Assembly: GCF_003932495.1 (NCBI RefSeq)
Contig: NZ_QZMT01000010.1
Coordinates: 62,001-126,000, forward strand
DNA length: 64,000 nucleotides
Direction: 5' to 3'
Origin: Guyparkeria sp. SCN-R1
GTDB taxonomy: Bacteria > Pseudomonadota > Gammaproteobacteria > Halothiobacillales > Halothiobacillaceae
Shown: in pieces, positions 9,486 through 18,018 of the stretch
Layout: the number at the start of each line of letters is the position of its first letter
How positions within the stretch are numbered: the stretch's first letter is position 1
The notes under the pieces: generated by a model
Seen by the model: the letters and a program-made list of their open reading frames with translations, nothing else
Told to the model about the DNA's origin: nothing
Database searches by the model: none
Translations under genes and position numbers: made by a program

Positions 9486-9755
9486 TGGGGAAGGTCTGCA
9501 CGACTACCAATGCCTCTGGCTTGCCGGCGTGTTCGCCATCAAGGCGCCGATTCGAAGGCGGGCTCGTTGCCCGGCGAGAATCGGCAACACCGAGGGCGGG
9601 CAAGCCGGCAAGCCCCGTAGGGCGGGACGCCAGACGCCCATCTGCGGCGTTGCAGCGCTTGCCAATGACGACGGCCATTGGGCGGCGCACTTGCGCCTAG
9701 CAGCTGGACGTCTGGCGTCCCGCAGAGGCGTTGGTAGTCGTGCAGACCTTCCCCA
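9486..9755. repeat. Structured dispersed repeat, copy 1 (long terminal inverted repeats)
   Basis: A 270-base non-coding element is bounded by 32-base inverted repeats at 9486-9517 and 9724-9755 that match at 31 of 32 positions. Nested inside are further complementary arms, for example GGGACGCCAGACG with CGTCTGGCGTCCC, GGCTTGCCGG with CCGGCAAGCC, GCCGATTC with GAATCGGC, and GCCAATG with CATTGGGC. A diverged second copy in the opposite orientation lies at 28619-28884. No transposase or credible ORF is present. It sits in the 9338-9820 gap between cytochrome c4 (divergent) and engB; the remaining flanks of that gap probably hold their promoters. It could be a non-autonomous mobile element or a structured RNA. 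Confidence 0.75.
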
Positions 9756-9820
9756 ATGGGAAAACACGGGTTTGGGTCCGTTGGCTTTTCCTCCTCCCCT
9801 TCAATGCCTGGTTGAACCGC

Positions 9821-10459
9821 ATGACCGACGACGCCACTCGACACCAACGCCGCCTGTTCGACGCCGCCTCCTTCATCAAGAGCGCCCCGCGCCTGACCGA
9901 CATCGGCGAGGACATCGGCGCCGAGGTCGCCTTCGCCGGACGGTCGAACGCCGGCAAGTCCACCGCGCTCAATGCCCTGGTCGGGCAGAAGGCGCTGGCA
10001 CGCACCTCGCGCACGCCGGGACGCACCCAGATGATCAACCTGTTCGGTCTGGGCGGGGAGACGGAGGGTGCTCGCCGCCGGCTGGTCGACCTGCCCGGCT
10101 ACGGTTATGCCAAGGTGCCCGAGCGGGTACGTCGCGCCTGGGGCGATGCGATGGCGCAGTACTTCGCTGAGCGCCAGTCACTGGTCGGCGTGGTGGTGAT
10201 CATGGACATTCGCCACCCGCTCAAGGCGCTCGACCAGCAGATGATCGAGTACGCAACCGCGCGCGGCCTGCCGGTACTTGCCTTGTTGACCAAGGCCGAC
10301 AAGCTCAGCTTCGGCCAAGCCAAGCAGACGGTGGCACGACTGGCGCGCGAGCATCCCCTGCCCGATGGCCAGTGGATGGCCTTTTCCGGCACCAAGGGCA
10401 CCCATGTGCGCGAGGTCCGCGACGTGATCAGCGAGTGGCTGGACCGGGCGCCTGACTGA
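9821..10459 (+). CDS. engB: Ribosome biogenesis GTP-binding protein EngB (YihA/YsxC)
   Basis: EngB is an essential small GTPase needed for late assembly of the large ribosomal subunit. The 212-residue protein has the P-loop GRSNAGKST, the switch II motif DLPGYGYAKV, and the base-recognition motif LLTKADKL. The frame is open upstream to 9731, but the ATG at 9821 gives the usual leader (MTDDATRHQRRLFDAASF, close to the FxxS start of EngB proteins), so I take it. The upstream 480 bases contain the structured repeat. The neighbour on the other side is convergent. In Pseudomonas engB is also near cytochrome c4 and dsbA genes, which supports the call. Confidence 0.95.
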   Translation: MTDDATRHQRRLFDAASFIKSAPRLTDIGEDIGAEVAFAGRSNAGKSTALNALVGQKALARTSRTPGRTQMINLFGLGGETEGARRRLVDLPGYGYAKVPERVRRAWGDAMAQYFAERQSLVGVVVIMDIRHPLKALDQQMIEYATARGLPVLALLTKADKLSFGQAKQTVARLAREHPLPDGQWMAFSGTKGTHVREVRDVISEWLDRAPD

Positions 10460-10501
10460 ATCGGTGCGGCCAGCGGGCGGCCGGCACGACTCCGATGGCG
10501 C

Positions 10502-11236
10502 TCAGCGCGTCTCGATCGTCAGGTCGGCGACCAGCGGCAGGTGGTCGGAGATGCGCGGCACGATCGGATCGCGGATCGCCCTGAGTGCGTGGGCGTGCAG
10601 CGGGCCGCGAATCCAGATCTGATCGAGCGGCAGCAGCGGGCGCCCGGCGGGAAAGGTGCGTCGCACCGGCAGGCGGGTCAGCTCGCGGTGGAGTACCCGC
10701 AGGCTCCTGGCCCGCGGCAGCCATTCATTGAAATCACCGGCCAGCAGCAGCGGCGCATCGGGCGACAGCTCGGCGAGTGCCTTGGCCAGTCGTCGCCCCT
10801 GCTCGCGACGCTCGACCAGGCCCAGCCCGAGGTGCACCACCCAGCAGTGCAGCGTGCTTTCGGGCAGGTCGATGCGCGCTCTCAAGGCCTGGCGGGGCTC
10901 GCGGTCGACGTGCGAGAGCTCCAGCGGGGTCTCGGGGTGAATCGGCCAGCGCGAGGCGATCAGGTTGCCAAATCCGGTCACCTCGCCGGGGCGGTGCTGG
11001 CAGCCACGCTCGTGGGTCGGGGCGAACAGCCAGTGCGGCAGGATCGGTTCGATTGCCCGCAGCAGGCGGTCGTCGGCCGGGTTACTGGCGAGGTTGGCTT
11101 CCTGTAACGCCACCACGTCCGGCGCGAGCAGGCGCAACACCCGCGCGGTGCGCTCCGGGGTGTAGCGGCCGCGGTGGTCGATGCAGCTGTGGATGTTCCA
11201 GGTCACGACACGCAGCCGACGCCCGGCGTCCGTCAT
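10502..11236 (-). CDS. Endonuclease/exonuclease/phosphatase family protein, coupled to phospholipase D-VTT gene
   Basis: This is a second EEP-fold hydrolase of 244 residues, distinct from the one at 1945-2784. Motifs run VVTWNIHSCIDHRGRY, VVALQEANL, WVVHLGLG, LLAGDFNEW, LDQIWIRG and ISDHLPLVADL, giving the complete metal and catalytic set. The frame extends to 11287, but the ATG at 11236 overlaps the stop of the phospholipase D-VTT gene as ATGA, which decides the start and implies translational coupling. EEP proteins next to phospholipase D-like genes suggest a shared phospholipid or phosphodiester role, but this is inference; there is no signal peptide. Confidence 0.83.
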   Translation of the reverse strand: MTDAGRRLRVVTWNIHSCIDHRGRYTPERTARVLRLLAPDVVALQEANLASNPADDRLLRAIEPILPHWLFAPTHERGCQHRPGEVTGFGNLIASRWPIHPETPLELSHVDREPRQALRARIDLPESTLHCWVVHLGLGLVERREQGRRLAKALAELSPDAPLLLAGDFNEWLPRARSLRVLHRELTRLPVRRTFPAGRPLLPLDQIWIRGPLHAHALRAIRDPIVPRISDHLPLVADLTIETR

Positions 11237-13383
11237 GATGCCCCCGAGGCCTGTTCGCGCAGGGCCAGCCACCGTGACAACCCCCAACCGATGCCGATGA
11301 ATACCGCGGTGATCAGTACCAGCACGCCGATCGTGGCCGGTGAAGGCTCGAGCAGCGTGCGCAGCAGTTGGTCGGAGAAGATCGTCAGCGCCACGGTGCC
11401 CGGAACGAGGCCGGCCAGGCTGCCGATCAGGAAATCGCGGAAACGAATCCGGCTGGCGCCAGCGACCAGGTTGACCACCGCGAAGGGGGCCAGCGGGACC
11501 AAGCGCAACGAGAATACGGTCAGGATGCCGCGGCGGGCCAGGGTGCGAGACAACCGATCGAGCCGCTTGCCTGCCAGCCGGCGCAGCGCCTCGGCACCGA
11601 GGAACTGGCCGACGAGAAACCCGGTCAGTGCGGTGGTCACCAGCGCGCCGTAGGCCAAGCCGAAACCGGCCCAGGCCCCGAACAGCAACCCGGCGGCCAC
11701 CACCACCGGCGTCGCCGGCACGCCCAGCAGCAGCCCGATCACGGCCAGGCCGAGAAAGGCCCAGGTTCCGCCGGGCGCGTCGCGGAGATCGGCCAGTCGA
11801 TCGATCAGTTCCCCGGGGGCCAGCGCTTCGCCCAGCGGGGTGAATTTGAGCATGGCGGCGATCACCACGAACAGCGCGATCAACAGGGCAAAGGCGGCTG
11901 CCTTGCGTCGCACCGGCCCACGCGACTTCTTCTCGATGAACATGTCGATCAGTTCCTCTGGTGGGCGGGCACGTTCGGGGTCGATGACCGCGGCATCGGG
12001 CACCTGGCGGTCGATTTCCGGGTCGAGCGTGATGGTCAACGGTTCGAGCCAGCGCTCGCTCCCGGGGCGGTTGAGCGCGTCGATCGCCGCGGCGACCGAG
12101 CCGTGTTCGTCCTCGGCGGCCGCGACCGCCGACGGCGTGGTGCCTAGATGCTCGGCGAGCAACTCGCGGCGCATGGCGGCGATGGCCGCGCGGCTTTCCT
12201 CGCGATCGCCCAGCACGGCGAGGTTCAATTCGCTGTCAAAGCCCATCGAGCGATTCGAGGTGTTGGCCGAGCCGAGGTTGATCTCGTGGTCGTCGCCGAT
12301 CACCAGCTTGGAATGCAAGCTCACCATGGCGGGCTCCAGGCCGGCCACGGCCGGGTAATAGATCCGCAGGCGGCCGTGCCGGTCGGCGGCGCGCAGGCGC
12401 TCGATCAGGCGGGCGCGCAGCACGTCCATGGTCACGCGTTCGAGCCAACCGTCCTTTTCCCGCGGCAGCAACAGGATCACCTCTGGGCCGGACTCTTCCT
12501 CCAACCGTGCGATCAGCGCCTCCCCGATCCGGTGGCTGGTGAAGTACTGGTTCTCGATGTAGATACAGTCGCGTGCCTCGCCGATCAGTCGGCACAGCCG
12601 AGTCTCGATCTCGCGTACCTCGGTCTGATCACGCCAGGCGGGCAGTGTGCGTGCAATGCCTACCCGGGCATTGTCGAGGACGACGGCGACGTGCTCGGCC
12701 GGCCAAGGTGCGGGGTGATCGGTCTGGCTGGGTGGGTCGAGGTGCTCCCCGGTGGCCCGCTGCCAGCGCGCGCGTGTGAGCTCGCCGAGATCGCGGCAGA
12801 TCGGCCCGGTCACCGCGAAGGCCAGGTCATGGAACGGCGGGTACGGCTGGCCGTCGGGATCGCGGCGCAGTGACTCGTCCGCGGCGTGGGCGCGCCGGTC
12901 CCAACGCCACTTGGACGGGTCGAAGCCGCCGATCAGCGCTGCCCGGTCGTCGATGACCAGCATTTTCTGGTGCTGCGAGGCGCCCATGGGGTGTTCGCCG
13001 TCGTAGTGCACCTTGAGGCGCGGATGGCGGGCCATCGGGCGCGAGAACAGCGGCAGCCATTCGCGCTCGAAGGCGTAGATCATGGCGAAGTCCCAGGGGA
13101 GCAGGTGGATCGTCAGCCCCGGGTTGTCCTTCAGTGCGTGGTGCAGCACGGCGGTCAGGTGACACGGGGCCTGATCCGCCTCGCAGGGGCGGTGCATCTC
13201 GACCCGGCTGTCGATGTCCCAGCAGAGGATGATGGCCTGGTGGCGGGCCTGCGCGAGCATCTCGGCAAACGCCGGGAACCAGTGCTCGCCATCGATCACT
13301 AGGCCAAGACGATCGGCCCGGCCGGTACGCCAGAAGCCCTCATCTGTCGGGGCAACCTCATCGTTGGTGTCGGTGGTCGTCAT
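11233..13383 (-). CDS. Phospholipase D-like protein fused to a VTT/DedA-type membrane domain
   Basis: The 716-residue protein joins two modules. The N-terminal 450 or so residues carry two HKD phosphodiesterase motifs (HQKMLVIDDRAALIGGFD and HSKLVIGDDHEINLGSAN), as in phospholipase D and cardiolipin synthases. After a linker, about 220 C-terminal residues form a VTT (SNARE-associated/DedA) domain with several membrane spans, including the GVPATPVVVAAGLLFG and LRLVPLAPFAVVN motifs. The HKD part lacks an obvious signal peptide, so it probably faces the cytoplasm. A role in phospholipid exchange or cardiolipin-like synthesis at the inner membrane is inferred from the domains. It is followed by the coupled EEP gene. 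Confidence 0.85.
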   Translation of the reverse strand: MTTTDTNDEVAPTDEGFWRTGRADRLGLVIDGEHWFPAFAEMLAQARHQAIILCWDIDSRVEMHRPCEADQAPCHLTAVLHHALKDNPGLTIHLLPWDFAMIYAFEREWLPLFSRPMARHPRLKVHYDGEHPMGASQHQKMLVIDDRAALIGGFDPSKWRWDRRAHAADESLRRDPDGQPYPPFHDLAFAVTGPICRDLGELTRARWQRATGEHLDPPSQTDHPAPWPAEHVAVVLDNARVGIARTLPAWRDQTEVREIETRLCRLIGEARDCIYIENQYFTSHRIGEALIARLEEESGPEVILLLPREKDGWLERVTMDVLRARLIERLRAADRHGRLRIYYPAVAGLEPAMVSLHSKLVIGDDHEINLGSANTSNRSMGFDSELNLAVLGDREESRAAIAAMRRELLAEHLGTTPSAVAAAEDEHGSVAAAIDALNRPGSERWLEPLTITLDPEIDRQVPDAAVIDPERARPPEELIDMFIEKKSRGPVRRKAAAFALLIALFVVIAAMLKFTPLGEALAPGELIDRLADLRDAPGGTWAFLGLAVIGLLLGVPATPVVVAAGLLFGAWAGFGLAYGALVTTALTGFLVGQFLGAEALRRLAGKRLDRLSRTLARRGILTVFSLRLVPLAPFAVVNLVAGASRIRFRDFLIGSLAGLVPGTVALTIFSDQLLRTLLEPSPATIGVLVLITAVFIGIGWGLSRWLALREQASGAS

Positions 13384-13465
13384 GCAGGCGCTTTCGCCTC
13401 CGCTGCGGGTATCGGGTTAGATCGTAGTTTAATCGGCGGTAGTCGCCCGGCGGCAGTCGGGATCG

Positions 13466-14080
13466 TCAGGCGGTCAGTAGCGCCCACCAGGTCAGTGCCG
13501 AGATCGAGAGCCAAGCCACCGGTAGGGCGAGCAGGATTCCGCGTAGCGGCAGGCAACCGCGCCGGGGCACGCGGGCCATCAGCAACAGACCGATGGTGGC
13601 AATGGCCGTGGGATCGGGTGCGACGGCAAAGAGTTCCGTACCCGCCAGTGGGCGTCCACCGGCAAGCCAGGCGATCGGGTGGAGCGCCAGCCCCCAGAGG
13701 GCAAGTCCCAGCCCGAGCCAGTGACGGGGCCGTTGCGGGCGGGCAAGGGCGAGCCCCGGTCCGAACGCGGCCAGCGCCAGCAGCATGACGGCTTGGCCCG
13801 CGAACAGGACGGCAAACCAGGGCGCGGCCAGGTTGATCTGTGCGTACAGCCCGAAAAAGCGCCATGCCACCCAGCCCCAGGCGATGGCAAGCAGCGCGGC
13901 TGCCAACCGGTGAGCGACGTGGGTGCGTGAACCGGCCAGAACCAGCATCGCCACGCTCAGGGCAGCGAGCAGCACGTGGCCGGGCCACAGGGCGTCGTTC
14001 ACCCGCTCGAACAGCCGGACATATATGGCCGGCGAGAACATCAGCAGGTCCGTGAGGCGGTAGCTCAGCCAGGTTTCCAT
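13466..14080 (-). CDS. Small multi-pass membrane protein, DUF6064-like
   Basis: This 204-residue protein has about six hydrophobic segments with short loops and no catalytic motif that I can see. The N-terminus (YRLTDLLMFSPAIYVRLFE) resembles the start of the DUF6064 family of uncharacterised inner-membrane proteins; that match is from memory. It lies seven bases upstream of the next minus-strand frame boundary, directly downstream of the aldo/keto reductase gene, so the two are probably cotranscribed. A longer overlapping frame (13380-13988) on the same strand is Arg/Pro-rich and looks like a shadow. Function unknown. Confidence 0.7.
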   Translation of the reverse strand: METWLSYRLTDLLMFSPAIYVRLFERVNDALWPGHVLLAALSVAMLVLAGSRTHVAHRLAAALLAIAWGWVAWRFFGLYAQINLAAPWFAVLFAGQAVMLLALAAFGPGLALARPQRPRHWLGLGLALWGLALHPIAWLAGGRPLAGTELFAVAPDPTAIATIGLLLMARVPRRGCLPLRGILLALPVAWLSISALTWWALLTA

Positions 14081-14087
14081 GGGTGTC

Positions 14088-15020
14088 CTAGAACGCCTGC
14101 AGGTGTTCGATCATGCGACGCCGCAGTGACTCGTCGGGGAGTGGTCCGCGCAGCGCGGTCATGTTTTCCCGCATGTGCTCGACCCGGCTGGTGGCGGGGA
14201 TCGCGCAGGTGACGCCCGGGTGGGCGATCAGGAACTTGAGCAGGTAGTCGGCCCAGTTCGCCAGCCCTGCCTCGCTCGCCCACTCGGGGAACGGATGGCG
14301 CTTGACCCGATCGATCAGGCGTCCGCCCTGGAAGGGGCGATTGGCGATGAAGGCGATGCCCCGCTCCTTGGCCAATGGCAGCAGGCGGTCTTTGGCCTCG
14401 CGGTTGGCCAGGCTGTAGCTGGCCTGGACGAAATCGATCGGCCACTCGCGCATGATCCGCTCTATGTCGGCGTGCCGCCGCCCATGCGAGGTGGTGATGC
14501 CGACGAAGCGCATCCGGCCTTGCTCGCGCATCTCCAGCAGGTATTCCAGGTGCGCCTTCCAGGCGACCAGGTTGTGCACCTGCATCAGGTCCATCTGCTC
14601 GAGCCCCCAGCGACGCTCCGACTGGGCGACCTGCTCGGCGGTGGCGTCCCCGTCCGGGGTCCAGACCTTGGAGGCGGAAAACACGGGCGGCTTGCCGCCG
14701 ATCTCGGCCAGCGCGTGACCGACCACCGCCTCGGCCGAGCCGTACATGGGCGAGGAGTCGACCAGTGCGCCCCCGGCCTCGAGGAAGGTGCGCAGCACCT
14801 CGGTGCGTCCGGCTCGGGCCTCGGGGTCCGAGCCGACGTTGAAGGTGATCCAGGTGCCCATGCCGATCGCCGGCAGGTCATGGTCGTCCGGCAGGCGCCG
14901 GGTGATGATGTCTCTGTGTTCCGGCTGGTCCTGGCCGAACGTGCCGGGCAGCCAGCCGGCGCCCAGGCCGGCGGCGGCCAGTTGCAGCATGCGTCGTCGA
15001 GAAAGGTCGGTGTCTGACAT
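14088..15020 (-). CDS. Tat-exported aldo/keto reductase
   Basis: The 310-residue protein is an aldo/keto reductase with a twin-arginine signal (SRRRMLQLAAAGLGAG) at its N-terminus, so it should fold with its nicotinamide cofactor in the cytoplasm and be exported. Catalytic-tetrad residues are recognisable: Asp and Tyr in DSSPMYGSAE, Lys in FSASKVWTPD and His in MQVHNLVAW. The frame is open to 15092, but the ATG at 15020 has a GGGAGG ribosome site seven bases upstream and places the Tat signal at the right spot. Substrate unknown. It is divergent from the GGDEF-EAL gene across a 350-base promoter region. Confidence 0.85.
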   Translation of the reverse strand: MSDTDLSRRRMLQLAAAGLGAGWLPGTFGQDQPEHRDIITRRLPDDHDLPAIGMGTWITFNVGSDPEARAGRTEVLRTFLEAGGALVDSSPMYGSAEAVVGHALAEIGGKPPVFSASKVWTPDGDATAEQVAQSERRWGLEQMDLMQVHNLVAWKAHLEYLLEMREQGRMRFVGITTSHGRRHADIERIMREWPIDFVQASYSLANREAKDRLLPLAKERGIAFIANRPFQGGRLIDRVKRHPFPEWASEAGLANWADYLLKFLIAHPGVTCAIPATSRVEHMRENMTALRGPLPDESLRRRMIEHLQAF

Positions 15021-15240
15021 GGCCGGGCCTCCCGTGTGCGTCGAGGCTCCCCCGATGGCATCGGGGAAGACTGGCTTGACCATAGTCGCCACGCGAGCGA
15101 GTGGCCAATGGTTTGCCCTGGGTTTTGATAACCCACCACCACCGTTTTAAAGCGCCGTTCGTGGAAATGGCCGGGTTATTGAAAACAGAATATTCAAATA
15201 TTTGATAATACTGGCTTTAAGTCTGATTTCAGTCGCTGCT

Positions 15241-15270
15241 TTGACGGCGTTATGCTGACCGGCCAATAAT
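15241..15270 (+). promoter_or_regulatory. Candidate sigma70 promoter for the GGDEF-EAL gene
   Basis: The 15021-15372 gap between two divergent genes is AT-richer than its surroundings. Within it TTGACG (15241-15246) and AATAAT (15265-15270) are 18 bases apart, close to a sigma70 promoter, and would start transcription about 95 bases before the GGDEF-EAL start codon. An AT-rich stretch with repeated AATATT/ATATTT (about 15187-15210) lies upstream. It is a visual match only. Confidence 0.45.
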
Positions 15271-15291
15271 GACCACACCGGTTTTGTGGTC
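15271..15291. promoter_or_regulatory. Inverted repeat at the predicted transcription start (possible operator)
   Basis: GACCACA at 15271-15277 and TGTGGTC at 15285-15291 form a perfect 7-base inverted repeat with a 7-base spacer, immediately after the candidate -10 box. It could be an operator or a hairpin at the 5' end of the transcript. There is no long T-run, so it is not a good terminator. Confidence 0.4.
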
Positions 15292-15372
15292 TTGTCGCGG
15301 TGGACCACGGAGCGTACGTCATCAACAGCCGAGCGGTTGGCGGCTTTCTCGACCAGGGATGGGTAAAAGCCA

Positions 15373-18018
15373 ATGGGGAACAGTGGGAAATCATCGGGGC
15401 GAAAGGCGGCAGGCCCTCTCGCTCATGTGATCGGCTGGTTCCGATCCCTGCGCGCGCTGATGCTGGTCGTGGCGTTGGTGGTCTCGGTGGCGGTCACAGC
15501 GGCGGTCTACCTGGCCACCGAGGCGGTCTTCACCCAGGCGGTGCAGCGCGCGTCCGTGCAGAATGCCCGGGTGCTGGCCGACGGCACCTTCAATGCCATG
15601 TACCAGATCATGCGCCAGGGCTGGACGCGTGATCAGCTCAACGAGTTTCTCGATTCCCTCAACCAGCGCGCCGACCCCGGTGCGGTGATCAACGTCTATC
15701 GCGGCTCGCGGGTCAACGAGCTGTTCGGGCGCCTCGAGCAGCCCGCCCCGGACAAGACCGCCATGGCCGCCTTCGAGACCCGCCGGACCCACGTCGAGGC
15801 CGGCGACCAGATGGTGCGCTACGACCGCCCCCTGGTCGCCAACGCCGAATGCCTGCAATGCCACGTCAACGCCAATGCCGGTGACGTGCTGGGCGTACTC
15901 TCGATCCGCCAGCCGGTCGGTCCGATGATCGAGCAGGCGCACGACGAACTGGTCGACCGGTTGATGCTGATCGTCCCGGCGCCGCTGCTGGCCGCTCTGC
16001 TGATCGCGGGGCTGCTCAGCTGGCGGCTGGGCCGGTCGGTCAAGCGGCTCAACCGTTCGATCGAGCAGGTCAACCGGGTCGAGGACCTGGTCGACCTGCG
16101 TTTCGCGGGCGCCTCGACCGGCTTTACCGAGTTCGACGACGTGCTCTCGCGGGTCGATGCGCTGACCGACAAGGTCCGCCACGTGGCGATCGACCGCAAC
16201 CTGCTGGAGTTCGAGATCGGCCTGCTCGAGCATTTCGTCATCACCTCCGACGTGGTGCGCGACTGGCGCCGTTACGTGCGCGACCTGCTCGAGGAGATCA
16301 ACAAGCAATTCACCGTGCACGGCGTGTTCACCGCCTTCTCGATTGCCGATCGGCCCATCGGCGTGGACGTGTTCTGGCATGGCGAGGTCGACGAGGTGGT
16401 CGCCGCCCGTCTCGACCACGAGGTCAGCCGACGGGTGGGCGAAGGCTTCGGTAACCAGTCGCACGAGATCACGCCGCGTCAGCACCCCGGCCGGGAGGGT
16501 CCGCCGGTAACCGATGCCGGCCGCCTCGACCTGCACACAAAGACCCTCTCGATGGACCTGCCGCCGATGCGCGGGATGGTGGGGCTGATCGTGCCGATGG
16601 GCGAGGCGCGTGTGCCGGTGAAGAAGTTGGTGATCGAGTCGATTCTCTCGACCCTGATCAACGTGGTCGGCTCGGTGCGCGCGATCGAGCGGCACACCGA
16701 GGACCTCGAGTACTTCGCCACCCGCGACCCGCTCACCCGCCTGTACAACCAGCGCATGTTCTGGTCGCTGCTCGACTACGAGATCGGCCGCGCCCAGCGT
16801 CACGAGTACCGCTTCGGCCTGATGGTGATCGACCTCGATGACTTCAAGCGGGTCAACGATCGCTATGGCCACGGCTTCGGCGACGACTACCTGCGTCGCG
16901 TCGCTGATCTGTTGACCACCAGCCTGCGTGACGGCGATATCGTCGCCCGGTACGGCGGCGACGAGTTCGTTGCCATCCTGCCCGATGCCGACGACGCGAC
17001 TGCCGAGCAGGTCGCCGACCGTCTGCTGGCCCGGGCCCAGCAGACGGTGGTCGCCGCCCCCGACGGCGAATCGCTCGTCCTGTCGCTCTCGATCGGTCTG
17101 GCCGTCGGGCCCGTGGATGCGGCCGACCCGGCCTCGGCGCAGGCGCTGTTCTCGCTGGCCGATCAGGCGATGTACCGCGCCAAGGCCGCCGGCAAGAACC
17201 GGCTGGCGGTGGCTAATCGCGACGAGGTCCGAGCGATCGAGCAGGCCGACGGTGCGTCGCACGAGGCGATCACCGTGATCGACCCGGCGTCGGTGTCGGT
17301 GGTCTACCAGCCGATCCGCCGGGCCGATGGCGAGGTGGTTGGTGCCGAGGTGTTCGCCCGCACCCAGGTGGGCGACCGGTTGGTGCCGGCGGCCGAGTTT
17401 GTGCGCGCCCTGGGCCGGGATCAGTTGGTCGACGGGGTCGACCGGCAGGTGGTCGAGCGCGCGCTGGGCGACCCGGTCATGCAGGGCTTTGCCGGGCAGC
17501 TGTTCTTCAATATCGCGCCCACCAGCCTGATGGAGGCACGTTTCATCGACTTCCTGCTCGCGGCCATCGAGGCCTCGCCGCTCGAGGCCCCGCAGGTCGT
17601 GATCGAGATCAGCGAAAGCCCGCTGGCCGGCGAGATCGGCGCCCTGGTCGGGCCGTTGGCCGACCTGCGGGCCGCCGGGGTGGGCCTGGCGATCGATCAC
17701 GCCGGCTCCGGCCGCGAGACCCTGAGCTACCTGCGCCGCTTCGATGTCGACTACGTCAAAATCGAGGCCGACTGGCTGTGCGACCGCAAGGTCAGCCGCC
17801 GAGACCGCGCCTTCATCGACGGTTTGTTGACCATTGCAGAGACCCTCGGCGTCGCCGTGATCGCGGTCAACGTCGAGACCGACGCCCAGGTGGAGCTGAT
17901 CCGTGGGCTGGCGATCGATCGGATGCAGGGCTACCGCTTCGCGCGAGAAAGCCCCACCCCGCCCGTGGTGCGGTTGTCGCCGTCCGAGACGTTCAGCGAC
18001 CGGGGCGGGCGAGCGTGA
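15373..18018 (+). CDS. Membrane sensor diguanylate cyclase with periplasmic CxxCH domain and degenerate EAL domain
   Basis: The 881-residue protein has an N-terminal membrane helix (about 30-52), a periplasmic domain with one c-type haem motif CLQCH at residues 160-164 followed by GDVLGVLSIRQPVG, a second helix (about 200-217), and a linker. An intact GGDEF motif at 528-532 follows an RDGD I-site, so cyclic di-GMP synthesis is expected. The C-terminal EAL domain is altered at catalytic positions: EAL reads EVF (from 659), DDFG reads DHAG and EGVE reads VNVE, so phosphodiesterase activity is unlikely. The haem site suggests redox, NO or gas sensing. Its 3' end overlaps the convergent metR gene by 26 bases. 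Confidence 0.9.
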   Translation: MGNSGKSSGRKAAGPLAHVIGWFRSLRALMLVVALVVSVAVTAAVYLATEAVFTQAVQRASVQNARVLADGTFNAMYQIMRQGWTRDQLNEFLDSLNQRADPGAVINVYRGSRVNELFGRLEQPAPDKTAMAAFETRRTHVEAGDQMVRYDRPLVANAECLQCHVNANAGDVLGVLSIRQPVGPMIEQAHDELVDRLMLIVPAPLLAALLIAGLLSWRLGRSVKRLNRSIEQVNRVEDLVDLRFAGASTGFTEFDDVLSRVDALTDKVRHVAIDRNLLEFEIGLLEHFVITSDVVRDWRRYVRDLLEEINKQFTVHGVFTAFSIADRPIGVDVFWHGEVDEVVAARLDHEVSRRVGEGFGNQSHEITPRQHPGREGPPVTDAGRLDLHTKTLSMDLPPMRGMVGLIVPMGEARVPVKKLVIESILSTLINVVGSVRAIERHTEDLEYFATRDPLTRLYNQRMFWSLLDYEIGRAQRHEYRFGLMVIDLDDFKRVNDRYGHGFGDDYLRRVADLLTTSLRDGDIVARYGGDEFVAILPDADDATAEQVADRLLARAQQTVVAAPDGESLVLSLSIGLAVGPVDAADPASAQALFSLADQAMYRAKAAGKNRLAVANRDEVRAIEQADGASHEAITVIDPASVSVVYQPIRRADGEVVGAEVFARTQVGDRLVPAAEFVRALGRDQLVDGVDRQVVERALGDPVMQGFAGQLFFNIAPTSLMEARFIDFLLAAIEASPLEAPQVVIEISESPLAGEIGALVGPLADLRAAGVGLAIDHAGSGRETLSYLRRFDVDYVKIEADWLCDRKVSRRDRAFIDGLLTIAETLGVAVIAVNVETDAQVELIRGLAIDRMQGYRFARESPTPPVVRLSPSETFSDRGGRA

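Noticed and set aside
13380-13988. 202-codon minus-strand frame overlapping the DUF6064-like gene
   Set aside because: Pro/Arg-rich with no membrane segments, while the 13466-14080 frame has regular hydrophobic segments.
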